In this document: in pieces, positions 1-7,213 of the stretch | Numbering within the stretch: position 1 is the first letter of the stretch | How the letters are laid out: every line of letters starts with the position of its first letter | Source: Longimicrobium sp. | Lineage (GTDB): Bacteria > Gemmatimonadota > Gemmatimonadetes > Longimicrobiales > Longimicrobiaceae | Assembly (NCBI GenBank): GCA_036377595.1 | Contig: DASUYB010000189.1 | Coordinates: 1 to 59,022 of the forward strand | DNA: 59,022 nucleotides | Direction: 5' to 3' | Position numbers and translations under genes: made by a program | The notes under the pieces: model-generated | What the model was told of the DNA's origin: nothing | Database searches by the model: none | The model's input: only the letters and a program-made list of their open reading frames with translations

Positions 1-48
1 CAGTTCGGCGGGAACCACCGGCGGCGGGGTCAGGGTGGAGGGACTCAT
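1..48 (-). CDS. N-terminal start of an unidentified protein, cut by window edge
   Basis: A minus-strand ATG at position 48 opens 16 codons to the window edge, reading MSPSTLTPPPVVPAEL. An AGAAGG Shine-Dalgarno-like sequence lies about seven bases upstream of it, which is why a real start is proposed. Sixteen residues give no family assignment. The Pro-rich N-terminus is compatible with many proteins. Confidence 0.4.
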   Translation of the reverse strand, partial: MSPSTLTPPPVVPAEL

Positions 49-179
49 CGCCAACCTTCTACTCCCCCCTGGGACTTCGGTTCCGGCGCGGAAACAGGCT
101 TAACCAAGCACTTACAACGCAAATCGCGTCACCGTCGCAAAGTGCTGAGTGCTGAGTGGGCGGGACGAAGAGACTTGAT

Positions 180-252
180 CTCACGCAGAGGCCGCAGAGG
201 GCGCAGAGGATCGGTATCGGTTCCTCTGCGCCCTCTGCGGCCTCTGCGTGAG
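180..252. repeat. Long perfect inverted repeat (31-base arms), dispersed hairpin family
   Basis: Bases 180-210 and 222-252 are perfect reverse complements around an 11-base loop. Each arm contains imperfect 9-base direct repeats built on GCAGAGG. The element lies just downstream of the minus-strand aminotransferase stop, so it could act as its terminator, but there is no clean T-run. Related hairpins with the same ctcacgc...gcgtgag ends occur at 14653, 23931, 27011 and 31823, and a related one at 35866. Confidence 0.85.
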
Positions 253-274
253 CCCTTCTGTTCGCGTCGGCCGA

Positions 275-1435
275 TCACACCATCCTGGCGATGCGCTCGG
301 CGCCTTCCTGCAGCCGCGCCTCGGTCTGCGTGAGGGCGACGCGGAAGAAGCCCTCGCCACCGGCGCCAAGGGACTTGCCGGGGAGCACGGCCACGCCCTG
401 CTCCAGCAGCAGCCGCCGCGCCCACGGCTCGCTTTCCACGCCGGCGGGGAGCGGCACCCACAGGTACATGCTGGCCGCGGGCTTCGGAAGGTCGAACCCG
501 GCAGCGCGGAACGCCTCCCACGCGGCGTCGCGGCGGCGCTGGAAGGTGGCCACGTTCTGCGGCACCCACTCGGCGTGCGAGCGCAGCGCCGCCATCGCCG
601 CGTGCTGGATGCTGAGCGACACGCCGGTGTCGGCGAACGTCTTCACCCGCGTGACGGCGGCCACGAGGTCGGGGTTCCCCACCGCCCAGCCGATCCGCCA
701 CCCGGTCATGTTGTAGGTCTTCGACAGCGAGTGGAACTCGATCGCCACCTCCTTCGCGCCCGGGATCTCCAGCACCGAGGGCGGGCGGTAGCCGTCGTAC
801 GCGATCTCGCTGTAGGCGTTGTCGTACGACAGGATCACGTCGTGTTCGCGGCACCAGGCCACCGCGCGCTCCAGGTACTCGCGCGGCGCGCAGGCGGCGG
901 TGGGGTTGTTGGGATAGTTGAGGTAGAGGATGCGCGTGCGGCGCACGACCTCCTCCGGCAGCTCCCAGAAGGGGACGAGGAAGTCGTTCTCGGGGCGAAG
1001 CGGCACCAGGTGCGGCTGGCCGCCCGCGAGGACGGTTCCGCCGACGTACGCCTGGTAGCCCGGATCGGGGATGATGGTGGCGTCACCCGGCTCCAGGAAC
1101 GCGAAGGGGAGATGGTAGATCCCCTCCTTGCTCCCGATCAGCAGCGCGATCTCCCCCATCGGGTCGACATCGAGCCCGAAGCGCGTCCCCATCCACCGCG
1201 CGATCTCCTCGCGGAAGGGGACGAGGCCCAGCTGGAAGGGATAGCGCGAGTTGTTGGGATCGCACGCGGCCTGCTGCAGCGCCTGCACCGCGGCGGGCGG
1301 CGGCGCCAGGTCGGCGTCGCCCGTGCCCAGGTCGATCACGTCGACCCCCCGCGCGCGCAGATCGCGCTTGATCCCCGGGACGTCGGTCAGCGGGTACGGC
1401 GGCAGGTCGCGGAAGCGGCGGGCGAGATCGGGCAT
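275..1435 (-). CDS. Class I/II PLP aminotransferase, LL-diaminopimelate aminotransferase-like
   Basis: The protein is 386 residues, the usual length for the fold-type I aminotransferases. It has the DLGTGDADLAPP segment near residue 37, the YPNNPT motif, and the PLP-lysine segment SLSKTYNMTGWRIG in its second half. The overall pattern resembles the DapL/AspC branch, which transaminates LL-diaminopimelate or aspartate/alanine-type substrates in lysine and peptidoglycan precursor synthesis. Substrate cannot be fixed from sequence reading alone. The gene stands alone on the minus strand, between a long hairpin (downstream) and a heptad-repeat tract (upstream). The ATG start at 1435 gives a complete N-terminus. 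Confidence 0.85.
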   Translation of the reverse strand: MPDLARRFRDLPPYPLTDVPGIKRDLRARGVDVIDLGTGDADLAPPPAAVQALQQAACDPNNSRYPFQLGLVPFREEIARWMGTRFGLDVDPMGEIALLIGSKEGIYHLPFAFLEPGDATIIPDPGYQAYVGGTVLAGGQPHLVPLRPENDFLVPFWELPEEVVRRTRILYLNYPNNPTAACAPREYLERAVAWCREHDVILSYDNAYSEIAYDGYRPPSVLEIPGAKEVAIEFHSLSKTYNMTGWRIGWAVGNPDLVAAVTRVKTFADTGVSLSIQHAAMAALRSHAEWVPQNVATFQRRRDAAWEAFRAAGFDLPKPAASMYLWVPLPAGVESEPWARRLLLEQGVAVLPGKSLGAGGEGFFRVALTQTEARLQEGAERIARMV

Positions 1436-1463
1436 CGGGAACCGGACCGGTCGGGAAGGAGGA

Positions 1464-1571
1464 AAGTCCTAAGTCCTAAGTCCTAAGTGCTGAGTGCTGA
1501 GTGCTGAGGACCGAGCGGGCATGCGCGATCTTTACAATCGCAAGCACTTAGGACTTAGGACTCAGGACTTT
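1464..1571. repeat. Heptad repeat tracts (AAGTCCT / AGGACTT) in inverted arrangement
   Basis: Tandem 7-base units AAGTCCT then AAGTGCT/GAGTGCT run from 1464 to about 1510. Inverted units (ACTTAGG) run from 1542 to 1571, so the two tracts can pair into a long stem. A remnant (agtgctgagtgctgag) is at 140-156 and a second full copy is at 38014-38089. The region is otherwise without a gene. Confidence 0.8.
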
Positions 1572-1577
1572 CTTTTC

Positions 1578-2078
1578 TCAGTTCTGCACCTGCGCCGGCG
1601 CGGGCGGGCCGTGCTGCGGCTCGGTGAAGATCATCCGCGCGGCCAGCAGGATGGCGCCGAAGGTGATGGCCACGTCCGCGACGTTGAAGATGAACGGGAA
1701 CCAGCGCACCTGGATGAAGTCCGTCACCCACCCGTTCAGCACCCGGTCGCCCAGGTTCCCCAGCGCGCCGGCCATGATCAGCACCGCCGCCAACCGGACC
1801 AGCCCGTCGCGCGTGCGAAGGGCGATGCGCGCGGCCACCGCGATCCCGACCGACGCCGCGGCCACCAGGATCGGCAGGCGGATGTACTCGGGAAGGTCGC
1901 GCAGGAAGGAGAAGGCGATCCCCGGGTTGCGGGCGTGCGCCAGCCACACCCATCCCTCGATCACGGCGCGCTGGCCGTAGAGCTGGATGTGGTTCTGCAC
2001 GAGGAACTTGGTGAACCAGTCGGCGGCCACCACGGCGAACAGCGCCAGGGCCAGCCAGCGGCGTCGGTACTGCGTCAT
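1578..2078 (-). CDS. lspA: Lipoprotein signal peptidase (signal peptidase II)
   Basis: This 166-residue membrane protein cleaves the signal peptide of prolipoproteins after diacylglyceryl transfer. It carries the family's two aspartyl motifs, GALGNLGDR (Asp111) and FNVADVAI (Asp135), and four hydrophobic segments (about residues 8-26, 62-85, 92-110, 131-150). The N-terminal MTQYRRR is a typical positive-inside start. The ATG overlaps the stop of the upstream FAH-family gene by four bases (ATGA), so the two are translationally coupled. A heptad-repeat tract follows its stop. Lipoproteins encoded at 18043 and 34234 would be substrates. Confidence 0.95.
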   Translation of the reverse strand: MTQYRRRWLALALFAVVAADWFTKFLVQNHIQLYGQRAVIEGWVWLAHARNPGIAFSFLRDLPEYIRLPILVAAASVGIAVAARIALRTRDGLVRLAAVLIMAGALGNLGDRVLNGWVTDFIQVRWFPFIFNVADVAITFGAILLAARMIFTEPQHGPPAPAQVQN

Positions 2079-2695
2079 GCGTCCTTCACGGGGTTGCGGA
2101 CCGTCCCCACGCCGGGGACCTCGACCTCCACCACGTCGCCGTCGCGCAGCGGGCCCACGCCCGCCGGGGTGCCCGTGGCGATCACGTCGCCCGGCTCCAG
2201 CGTCATCACCCCCGAAATGTACGCGATCAATTGGGGGATGGAGAACGCCATCTCGCCCACGCGGCCGTGCTGGCGGACCTCGCCGTTCACGCGGCAGACC
2301 ACCTCCAGCCCGTCGCGGTCGATGCCGTCCAGCACGGCGATGGGACCCAGCGCGCAGAAGGTGTCGAACCCCTTCGCCCGCGTCCACTGGCCGTCGGTCT
2401 TCTGCAGGTCGCGCGCGGTCACGTCGTTCAGCGGCGCGAACCCCGCGACGAAATCCCACGCGTCGGCGGCGGAGACGTGGCGCGCGCGGCGGCCGATCAC
2501 CACCGCGATCTCGCCCTCGTGCTCCACCCGCTCGCTCTCCGGCGGCAGGACGATGGCCTCGCCATCCCCCACCAGCGACGAGGGTGGCTTGAGGAAGATC
2601 AGCGGACGCTCGGGAAGCTCGTTCCCCAGCTCGCGCGCGTGCTCCAGGTAGTTCCTGCCGACGCAGACGATCTTGGACGGGCGCGGGAGATCCAA
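2075..2695 (-). CDS. Fumarylacetoacetate hydrolase family protein
   Basis: From [17 protein letters not shown] onward the protein matches FAH-family hydrolases/decarboxylases of about 205 residues, which act on 2-oxo acids with a divalent metal. The metal-binding acidic residues fall in [12 protein letters not shown] and NDVTARDLQ, and the [13 protein letters not shown] segment is typical. The frame is open further upstream to 2884, but that extension runs through a dispersed repeat (2756-2801) and is unlikely to be coding. I prefer a TTG start at 2695, five bases after GGAAG, giving 206 residues. The substrate is unknown. It overlaps lspA by ATGA. Confidence 0.8.
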   Translation of the reverse strand: MDLPRPSKIVCVGRNYLEHARELGNELPERPLIFLKPPSSLVGDGEAIVLPPESERVEHEGEIAVVIGRRARHVSAADAWDFVAGFAPLNDVTARDLQKTDGQWTRAKGFDTFCALGPIAVLDGIDRDGLEVVCRVNGEVRQHGRVGEMAFSIPQLIAYISGVMTLEPGDVIATGTPAGVGPLRDGDVVEVEVPGVGTVRNPVKDA

Positions 2696-2755
2696 CGGCT
2701 TCCGGCGGGTGAGAGGGTTTCCTGGTACGTCCCGACCAATCGCGACGACAATGCG

Positions 2756-2801
2756 ACTGAAGTCGCGGCTACAACTACACGAAGTCCGCCTTCGCGGACT
2801 A
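2756..2801. repeat. Dispersed intergenic repeat, copy 1
   Basis: The stretch with gtcgcggctacaac and the hairpin agtccgccttcgcggact recurs in inverse orientation at 44718-44764, where agtccgcgaaggcggact is followed by gtggttgtagccgcg. Apart from the hairpin centre the two copies share the flanking block, so this is a repeat family rather than chance. It lies upstream of the FAH gene start and argues against coding here. Confidence 0.75.
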
Positions 2802-3210
2802 CCGGCGCCGGCGCGGCCGCAACGACGGTGCGCGCGGCGGGCGCTCGCCGAAGCGGCGTCCGACTCGCGCGCGGGGACGCGCACAAGAAACCGGAGGCGC
2901 GGTTTTGTTCCCCCCGCACCAGCGCGTTACCGCATATCGGAAGTCTAGCAGCATCCGACGACGGCGGCGATGGGACGCGATCTGGCGACGGCCGCTTCGT
3001 TTCCGACTTTGCATGGGGAAGGGCTGCCCCACACGAGTGGGACGCGACGTCCCCGAAGCATTACCCACTTCTTTGTGCCACTCGTCGTAAGCGTTTGCAA
3101 GGCAACATCGTGCGTGCTTTGCCGCGAATCGGCACAACTGTTGATGGAATGCAGGGCCAGATCGATCGTCCTGCGTCACTTTCTTCATCCCACACCTCCC
3201 GGAGGTTCCG
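2802..3210. other. Gene-free stretch upstream of the peptide/SagB pair
   Basis: I see no credible reading frame here on either strand. The stretch must hold divergent control signals for the FAH/lspA pair (minus) and the peptide/dehydrogenase pair (plus). No promoter matches well enough to call. A clear GGAGG ribosome-binding site sits at the right edge, six bases before the ATG at 3211. Confidence 0.5.
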
Positions 3211-3450
3211 ATGGCCGAAACTGCCGATCACCACGCCCATGACGAAGCTTCGAAGCTCATCAAGAAGTACGCGGAGGAGCAGCAGATCCGCGTCGAGCTC
3301 ACCGAAGACCAGTACAACGCCATCCTGAACGCCTGGAACGAGAAGGATCCTCGCAAGCCGGCGCGGATCAGCTTCCACGTGAAGGACCGGGCGGTCGCCG
3401 TGCTGGACGTGGCGGGATACCGCTATCGCGGCAACACCTGCTGCGTGTGA
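3211..3450 (+). CDS. Small peptide with Cys-Cys-Val C-terminus, putative RiPP precursor
   Basis: The product has 79 residues. It starts from a strong GGAGG site (spacing six). The first 50 residues are hydrophilic and helix-prone (DEASKLIKKYAEEQQ, then LTEDQYNAILNAW). The C-terminal third is different: an ISFHVKDRAVAVLDVAGY strand-like region followed by RYRGNTCCV, with the only two cysteines at residues 77-78. That division resembles a leader and a C-terminal core. The gene overlaps a SagB-type dehydrogenase by GTGA, so the two are made together. Precursor status is inference; it could instead be a small subunit or regulator of the flavoenzyme. I do not recognise a named family. Confidence 0.65.
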   Translation: MAETADHHAHDEASKLIKKYAEEQQIRVELTEDQYNAILNAWNEKDPRKPARISFHVKDRAVAVLDVAGYRYRGNTCCV

Positions 3451-4532
3451 GCGGGCTACCGGAACATGCCGGAGGCGCAGGGGAGCGTCTCCGGCGCGCA
3501 CACGCGTTGGTCGCGCACTGGGACGCGGGCGAGTTCCTGCTCGAGAACTATCTCAGCCATCGCCGCGTTGCCGTGCCGCCGTTAGTGGCTCACCTGCTCC
3601 ACGGGCTCGACGGCTATGCCAGTTCCGCCGAGATCGCCGAGCGTCTGGGGATTCCCGGCGCCGCGGAGCTCGTCGCAGAACTGGCCGCTGCCAACGTGCT
3701 GGTTTGCAAGGGAAGTGACCTCGAACTGCAGGACCTCGCGGTGGAGGAACGCTGGCCTTGGGGAAGGGCAGCCGCGTTCTTTCACTACTCCGCTCAGAAC
3801 ATCGTCTTTCACGAGGACCTCCGTAAAGAGGCCGAGTTGCTGGCCGAGCTCGCCTCGGCCGTGCCGCCGCCACCGGTATACAAGGATTACGGCGCGCCCG
3901 GGCTGCAACTTCCCGGCACCCAAGACGATGACCTTGGAGGCTTCTGGGATGTACTGCGCCAGCGACGCACACGCCGGTCTTTTTCAGGAGACGCGGTGTC
4001 GCTCGACGACTTCGCGCGGGTGCTGCTGTGGACGTGGGGACGGTCGCAGGTGTTGCACGACCCGGTGTTTGGCGAATACGTGGTGAAGACGAGCCCGTCC
4101 GGTGGAGCGCGCCACCCGGTGGAGGTATATCCTCTGGTCCTGCGGGTAAACGGCGTGGAACCGGGCCTTTACCACTACTCCGTCCGCTGCCATGCCCTGA
4201 GCCAATTGCGGTCTGGCTTCTTCGCCGACGAGGCAGCGAGGCTGTGTGCCGGGCAGCAGTGGGTAGCCGACGCAGCAGCGGTGTGCTTCATGACCGCCGT
4301 CGTGCAGAGGAGCGCATGGAAGTACCGGCAGCCGCATGCGTATCGGGTCATCCACCTCGATGCGGGACACCTCGGCCAGACCTTCCACCTGGCATGCACC
4401 GCACTGGGACTGGCACCGTTCACGACCGGCGCGTCTCGTGAAACCGAGGTCCAGCAGTTCCTGGAGATCGACGGCGTTTCCGAAATCCCGATGTACGTAG
4501 CAGCATTTGGCGTCCCTGCGACACAGGCCTGA
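3447..4532 (+). CDS. SagB/ThcOx-family FMN-dependent dehydrogenase
   Basis: The product has 361 residues. Residues about 165-355 form a nitroreductase-fold domain with the SagB/thiazole-oxidase features: RQRRTRRSFSGDAVSLDDF, TSPSGGARHPVEVYPLVL, GLYHYSVRCHAL and the FHLACTALGLAPFTT segment. Residues 1-160 are an N-terminal region with a winged-helix-like stretch (SSAEIAERLGI). Family members use FMN to oxidise azolines to azoles in peptides such as streptolysin S, usually beside a YcaO cyclodehydratase, which is absent here. The GTG start overlaps the TGA of the peptide gene by four bases. Both flanking genes are on the other strand, so this is a two-gene operon. The substrate is probably the upstream peptide (inference). 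Confidence 0.85.
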   Translation: MSGLPEHAGGAGERLRRAHALVAHWDAGEFLLENYLSHRRVAVPPLVAHLLHGLDGYASSAEIAERLGIPGAAELVAELAAANVLVCKGSDLELQDLAVEERWPWGRAAAFFHYSAQNIVFHEDLRKEAELLAELASAVPPPPVYKDYGAPGLQLPGTQDDDLGGFWDVLRQRRTRRSFSGDAVSLDDFARVLLWTWGRSQVLHDPVFGEYVVKTSPSGGARHPVEVYPLVLRVNGVEPGLYHYSVRCHALSQLRSGFFADEAARLCAGQQWVADAAAVCFMTAVVQRSAWKYRQPHAYRVIHLDAGHLGQTFHLACTALGLAPFTTGASRETEVQQFLEIDGVSEIPMYVAAFGVPATQA

Positions 4533-4599
4533 CCACCCCTGCATCCGGATCGTACCGGGTTCCCCAATTCACCTGCTCCGCGCACCTTGATCGGGCTGC

Positions 4600-7158
4600 C
4601 TAGCCCGCGATGCGGCGCTCCTGGCGGTCGCCGTAGAAGCGCAGCATCGCCGCCTTCACCGTCTGCCACGGGCCCTTCACCAGCGGCGCGTCGGGAAGCG
4701 AGTCGAGAAAGTAGCGCCCGTAGCTCTTGCGGGCGATCCGCCCGTCCAGCACCAGCACCACGCCGTGGTCCTCGCGGCTGCGGATCAATCGCCCGAACCC
4801 CTGCTTGAGGCGGATGGCGGCGTGCGGGAGCATGTAGCTCCAGAACGAGTTGCCGCCCGCCAGCTCGATGGCCTCGATGCGCGCCGCCGTCACCGGCTCG
4901 CTGGGCACCTTGAACGGCAGCTTGGGGATCACCAGCCCGCGCAGCGGCTGCCCGGGCACGTCCACCCCCTCCCAGAAGCTCGTGGTCCCCAGCAGGATCC
5001 CCCGCCCCGACGCGGCGAAGCGCTCCACCAGCTGCGCGCGCGGCGCCTCGCCGTGCACGAACAGCGGCCACTCCTCGTCCACCCGCCGCTGCCGCAGCTC
5101 GTTCGCGACGTGCCGCAGCGCGCGGTAGCTGGTGAAGAGCACGAACAGCCCGCCGTCGCTGATCCGCGCGTGCTCGATGGTCGCGCGCACCGTGGCCTCG
5201 TCGTGGCGCGGATCGCGGTCGCCGGCGGGGAGCGGCAGGTCGGTGGGCACGGCCAGGAGCGACTGCCGCTCGAAGTCGAACGGCGACGGATAGATGGCCT
5301 CGTCCACCCGGTGCTCGTCGGCGAACGGGTAGCCCAGGCCCAGCCGCTGGCGGACGAAGCGGAAGTTCCCCTGCGTCGCCAGGGTGGCGGAGGTGAGGAC
5401 GACGGTGGGCACCTGCTCGAACACCGACTCGCGCAGCACGTCGGCCAGGTCCAGCGGCGCGGCGTTCAGCGTCAGGTTCCCCTCACGCCCCTCGCGCTCG
5501 GGCTGGCGCTCGATCCACCGCACCATCTTGATCGCGTCCTCGCCCGGCCGGAGCGCCTGGCGCAGCGCGTCGCCCGCCGCGTCGACGCGGTTCGTCGCCC
5601 CACGCAGCTCGACGAGCTGGGCCTCGAGCTGGCGCTGCATCTCCTCGTCCACCGAGACGCGCTCGCGCAGCAGCTCCATCGCCTCGCGCAGGCTCTTGAG
5701 GTGGTCGAGCACGCCGGTGAGCGCGTCGTCCAGCCCCAGCGTCCAGATGGGGTGGGAGACGAAGGTGTCCTCCAGCCGGATCGTCTCCTCTCCCCCGCCC
5801 GTGAACAGATCGTTGAGGAAGGAGAAGACGGTGGCCGCCCGCTCGCGCGCCCCATCCAATGCGGGATAGATGCGGTGCTCGATCACGTCCAGCGCCGAGC
5901 GCGCGATCAGGTCGTTGCGCACCGCCTTCAGCGCCGAGGCGAACGCGGGGATCAGCCCCTTGCCGCGGTTCTCCAGCCGCCGGAGGATGCGGAACAGCCC
6001 GCGCCGCGTGATGCGCGCGCCCAGGTGGCTGGTGGCCGCCTCCTCCAGGTTGTGCGCCTCGTCCAGAACCAGGCGGCGGTACGACGGGAGCACGGCCGGC
6101 GCGGTGTAGTTCCCCAGCGTCCGCCGCACGGCCAGGTCGCTGAACAGCAGGTGGTGGTTGACGACCAGCACGTCCGCGGCCGAGGCCTCGCGGCGCGCAC
6201 GCTGGTAGAAGCAGTCCTCGAAGTGCGGGCACTTCACGCGCAGGCAGACGTCGGTCTCGCTGGCCACCTCGTCCCACACCTCGGCCGACGGGCGGAAGGA
6301 GAGGTCGGAGAGCGAGCCGTCCTTGGTGGTCTGCAGCCACTCCACGATCCCCTGCAGCTCCGCCGTCTTCTGCGGGTCGAAGAGCGACGACGCGTTCGCC
6401 TTGGCCAGGAGCGCGCGGCGGATGGAGACGTAGTTGGCGCGCCCCTTCACCAGCGCGTACTTGAACGGCTGGCCCAGCGCGCGGCGCAGCAGCGGCAGGT
6501 CCTTGTCGACCAGCTGCTCCTGCAGGTTGATGGTGTTGGTGGAGACGACCGTGCGCTCGCGGTTCTGCAGCGCCCAGTGGATGGCCGGCAGGAGGTAGGC
6601 GACCGACTTCCCCGTCCCCGTCCCCGCCTCGGCGATCCCCACGCCGCCGTCGTTGTACAGCCCGGCGATCATGCGGGCGAAGTCGCGCTGCTGCGGCCGG
6701 TCCTCGTAGCGCGGGTGGCCGATGGAGAGCGGCCCGCCCGGCCCCAGCTGGTCCGCGACCGCGTCGGCGTCGATCGGCTGGAGGTCGCCCGCCTCGGGCG
6801 GCTCGACCACGACGTACAGCTCGCTCGCGTCGTTGTCGGTAATGGCGAAGCCCAGCCCCTGCTCGAAGATCCGCGCGGCGACGTGGAGGTCGGCCTCGCT
6901 CGGCTCCAGGACCCCTGACGGGTGATTGTGGAGCAGCAGCCCCGGCTGCGGGATCTCCTTCTCGCGGATGAGCGCGAGCACGGCGGACGCGTGGCCGCGC
7001 GCGATGGTGCGCGGCTCGTCGACGGTCCCGTCCTCGCCCACCTTGCAGACGAAGCACACCTCGTTGCCGCGCGCCCGCGCGATCTCGCGGCGGATGCGCT
7101 CGGCGGCAACGGGCGTGAGGAAGAGGTCGACGGCGGAGCGGGGGGACTTCATAGCCAC
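4600..7158 (-). CDS. DinG/XPD-type DNA helicase with N-terminal JAMM domain
   Basis: The product has 852 residues. Residues 1-120 carry a JAMM zinc motif, H77-x-H79-x7-S87-x2-D90 within LLHNHPSGVLEPSEAD, as in RadC-like proteins. The rest is a superfamily 2 helicase: Walker A EAGTGTGKS at 177-185, DEAH at 366-369, and C-terminal motifs LTSATLA, TTSFWEGVDVPG and QGFGRLIRSREDHG. Cys305, Cys310 and Cys316 match three ligands of the DinG/XPD iron-sulfur cluster. The usual first cysteine position (KGRANYVSIRR) has Ser245. DinG enzymes unwind 5'-tailed DNA, R-loops and G-quadruplexes. Translation begins at GTG 7158 or ATG 7152; neither has a strong Shine-Dalgarno. Confidence 0.9.
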   Translation of the reverse strand: MAMKSPRSAVDLFLTPVAAERIRREIARARGNEVCFVCKVGEDGTVDEPRTIARGHASAVLALIREKEIPQPGLLLHNHPSGVLEPSEADLHVAARIFEQGLGFAITDNDASELYVVVEPPEAGDLQPIDADAVADQLGPGGPLSIGHPRYEDRPQQRDFARMIAGLYNDGGVGIAEAGTGTGKSVAYLLPAIHWALQNRERTVVSTNTINLQEQLVDKDLPLLRRALGQPFKYALVKGRANYVSIRRALLAKANASSLFDPQKTAELQGIVEWLQTTKDGSLSDLSFRPSAEVWDEVASETDVCLRVKCPHFEDCFYQRARREASAADVLVVNHHLLFSDLAVRRTLGNYTAPAVLPSYRRLVLDEAHNLEEAATSHLGARITRRGLFRILRRLENRGKGLIPAFASALKAVRNDLIARSALDVIEHRIYPALDGARERAATVFSFLNDLFTGGGEETIRLEDTFVSHPIWTLGLDDALTGVLDHLKSLREAMELLRERVSVDEEMQRQLEAQLVELRGATNRVDAAGDALRQALRPGEDAIKMVRWIERQPEREGREGNLTLNAAPLDLADVLRESVFEQVPTVVLTSATLATQGNFRFVRQRLGLGYPFADEHRVDEAIYPSPFDFERQSLLAVPTDLPLPAGDRDPRHDEATVRATIEHARISDGGLFVLFTSYRALRHVANELRQRRVDEEWPLFVHGEAPRAQLVERFAASGRGILLGTTSFWEGVDVPGQPLRGLVIPKLPFKVPSEPVTAARIEAIELAGGNSFWSYMLPHAAIRLKQGFGRLIRSREDHGVVLVLDGRIARKSYGRYFLDSLPDAPLVKGPWQTVKAAMLRFYGDRQERRIAG

Positions 7159-7213
7159 AAGATAACCACAAACGCCGGCGCGCGCCTGATCTCACGATAT
7201 ATAGCGTGAGCGA

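Noticed and set aside
2075-2884. Long version of the FAH-family protein starting at 2884
   Set aside because: The extra 63 codons run through the dispersed repeat at 2756-2801 and do not resemble the family N-terminus.
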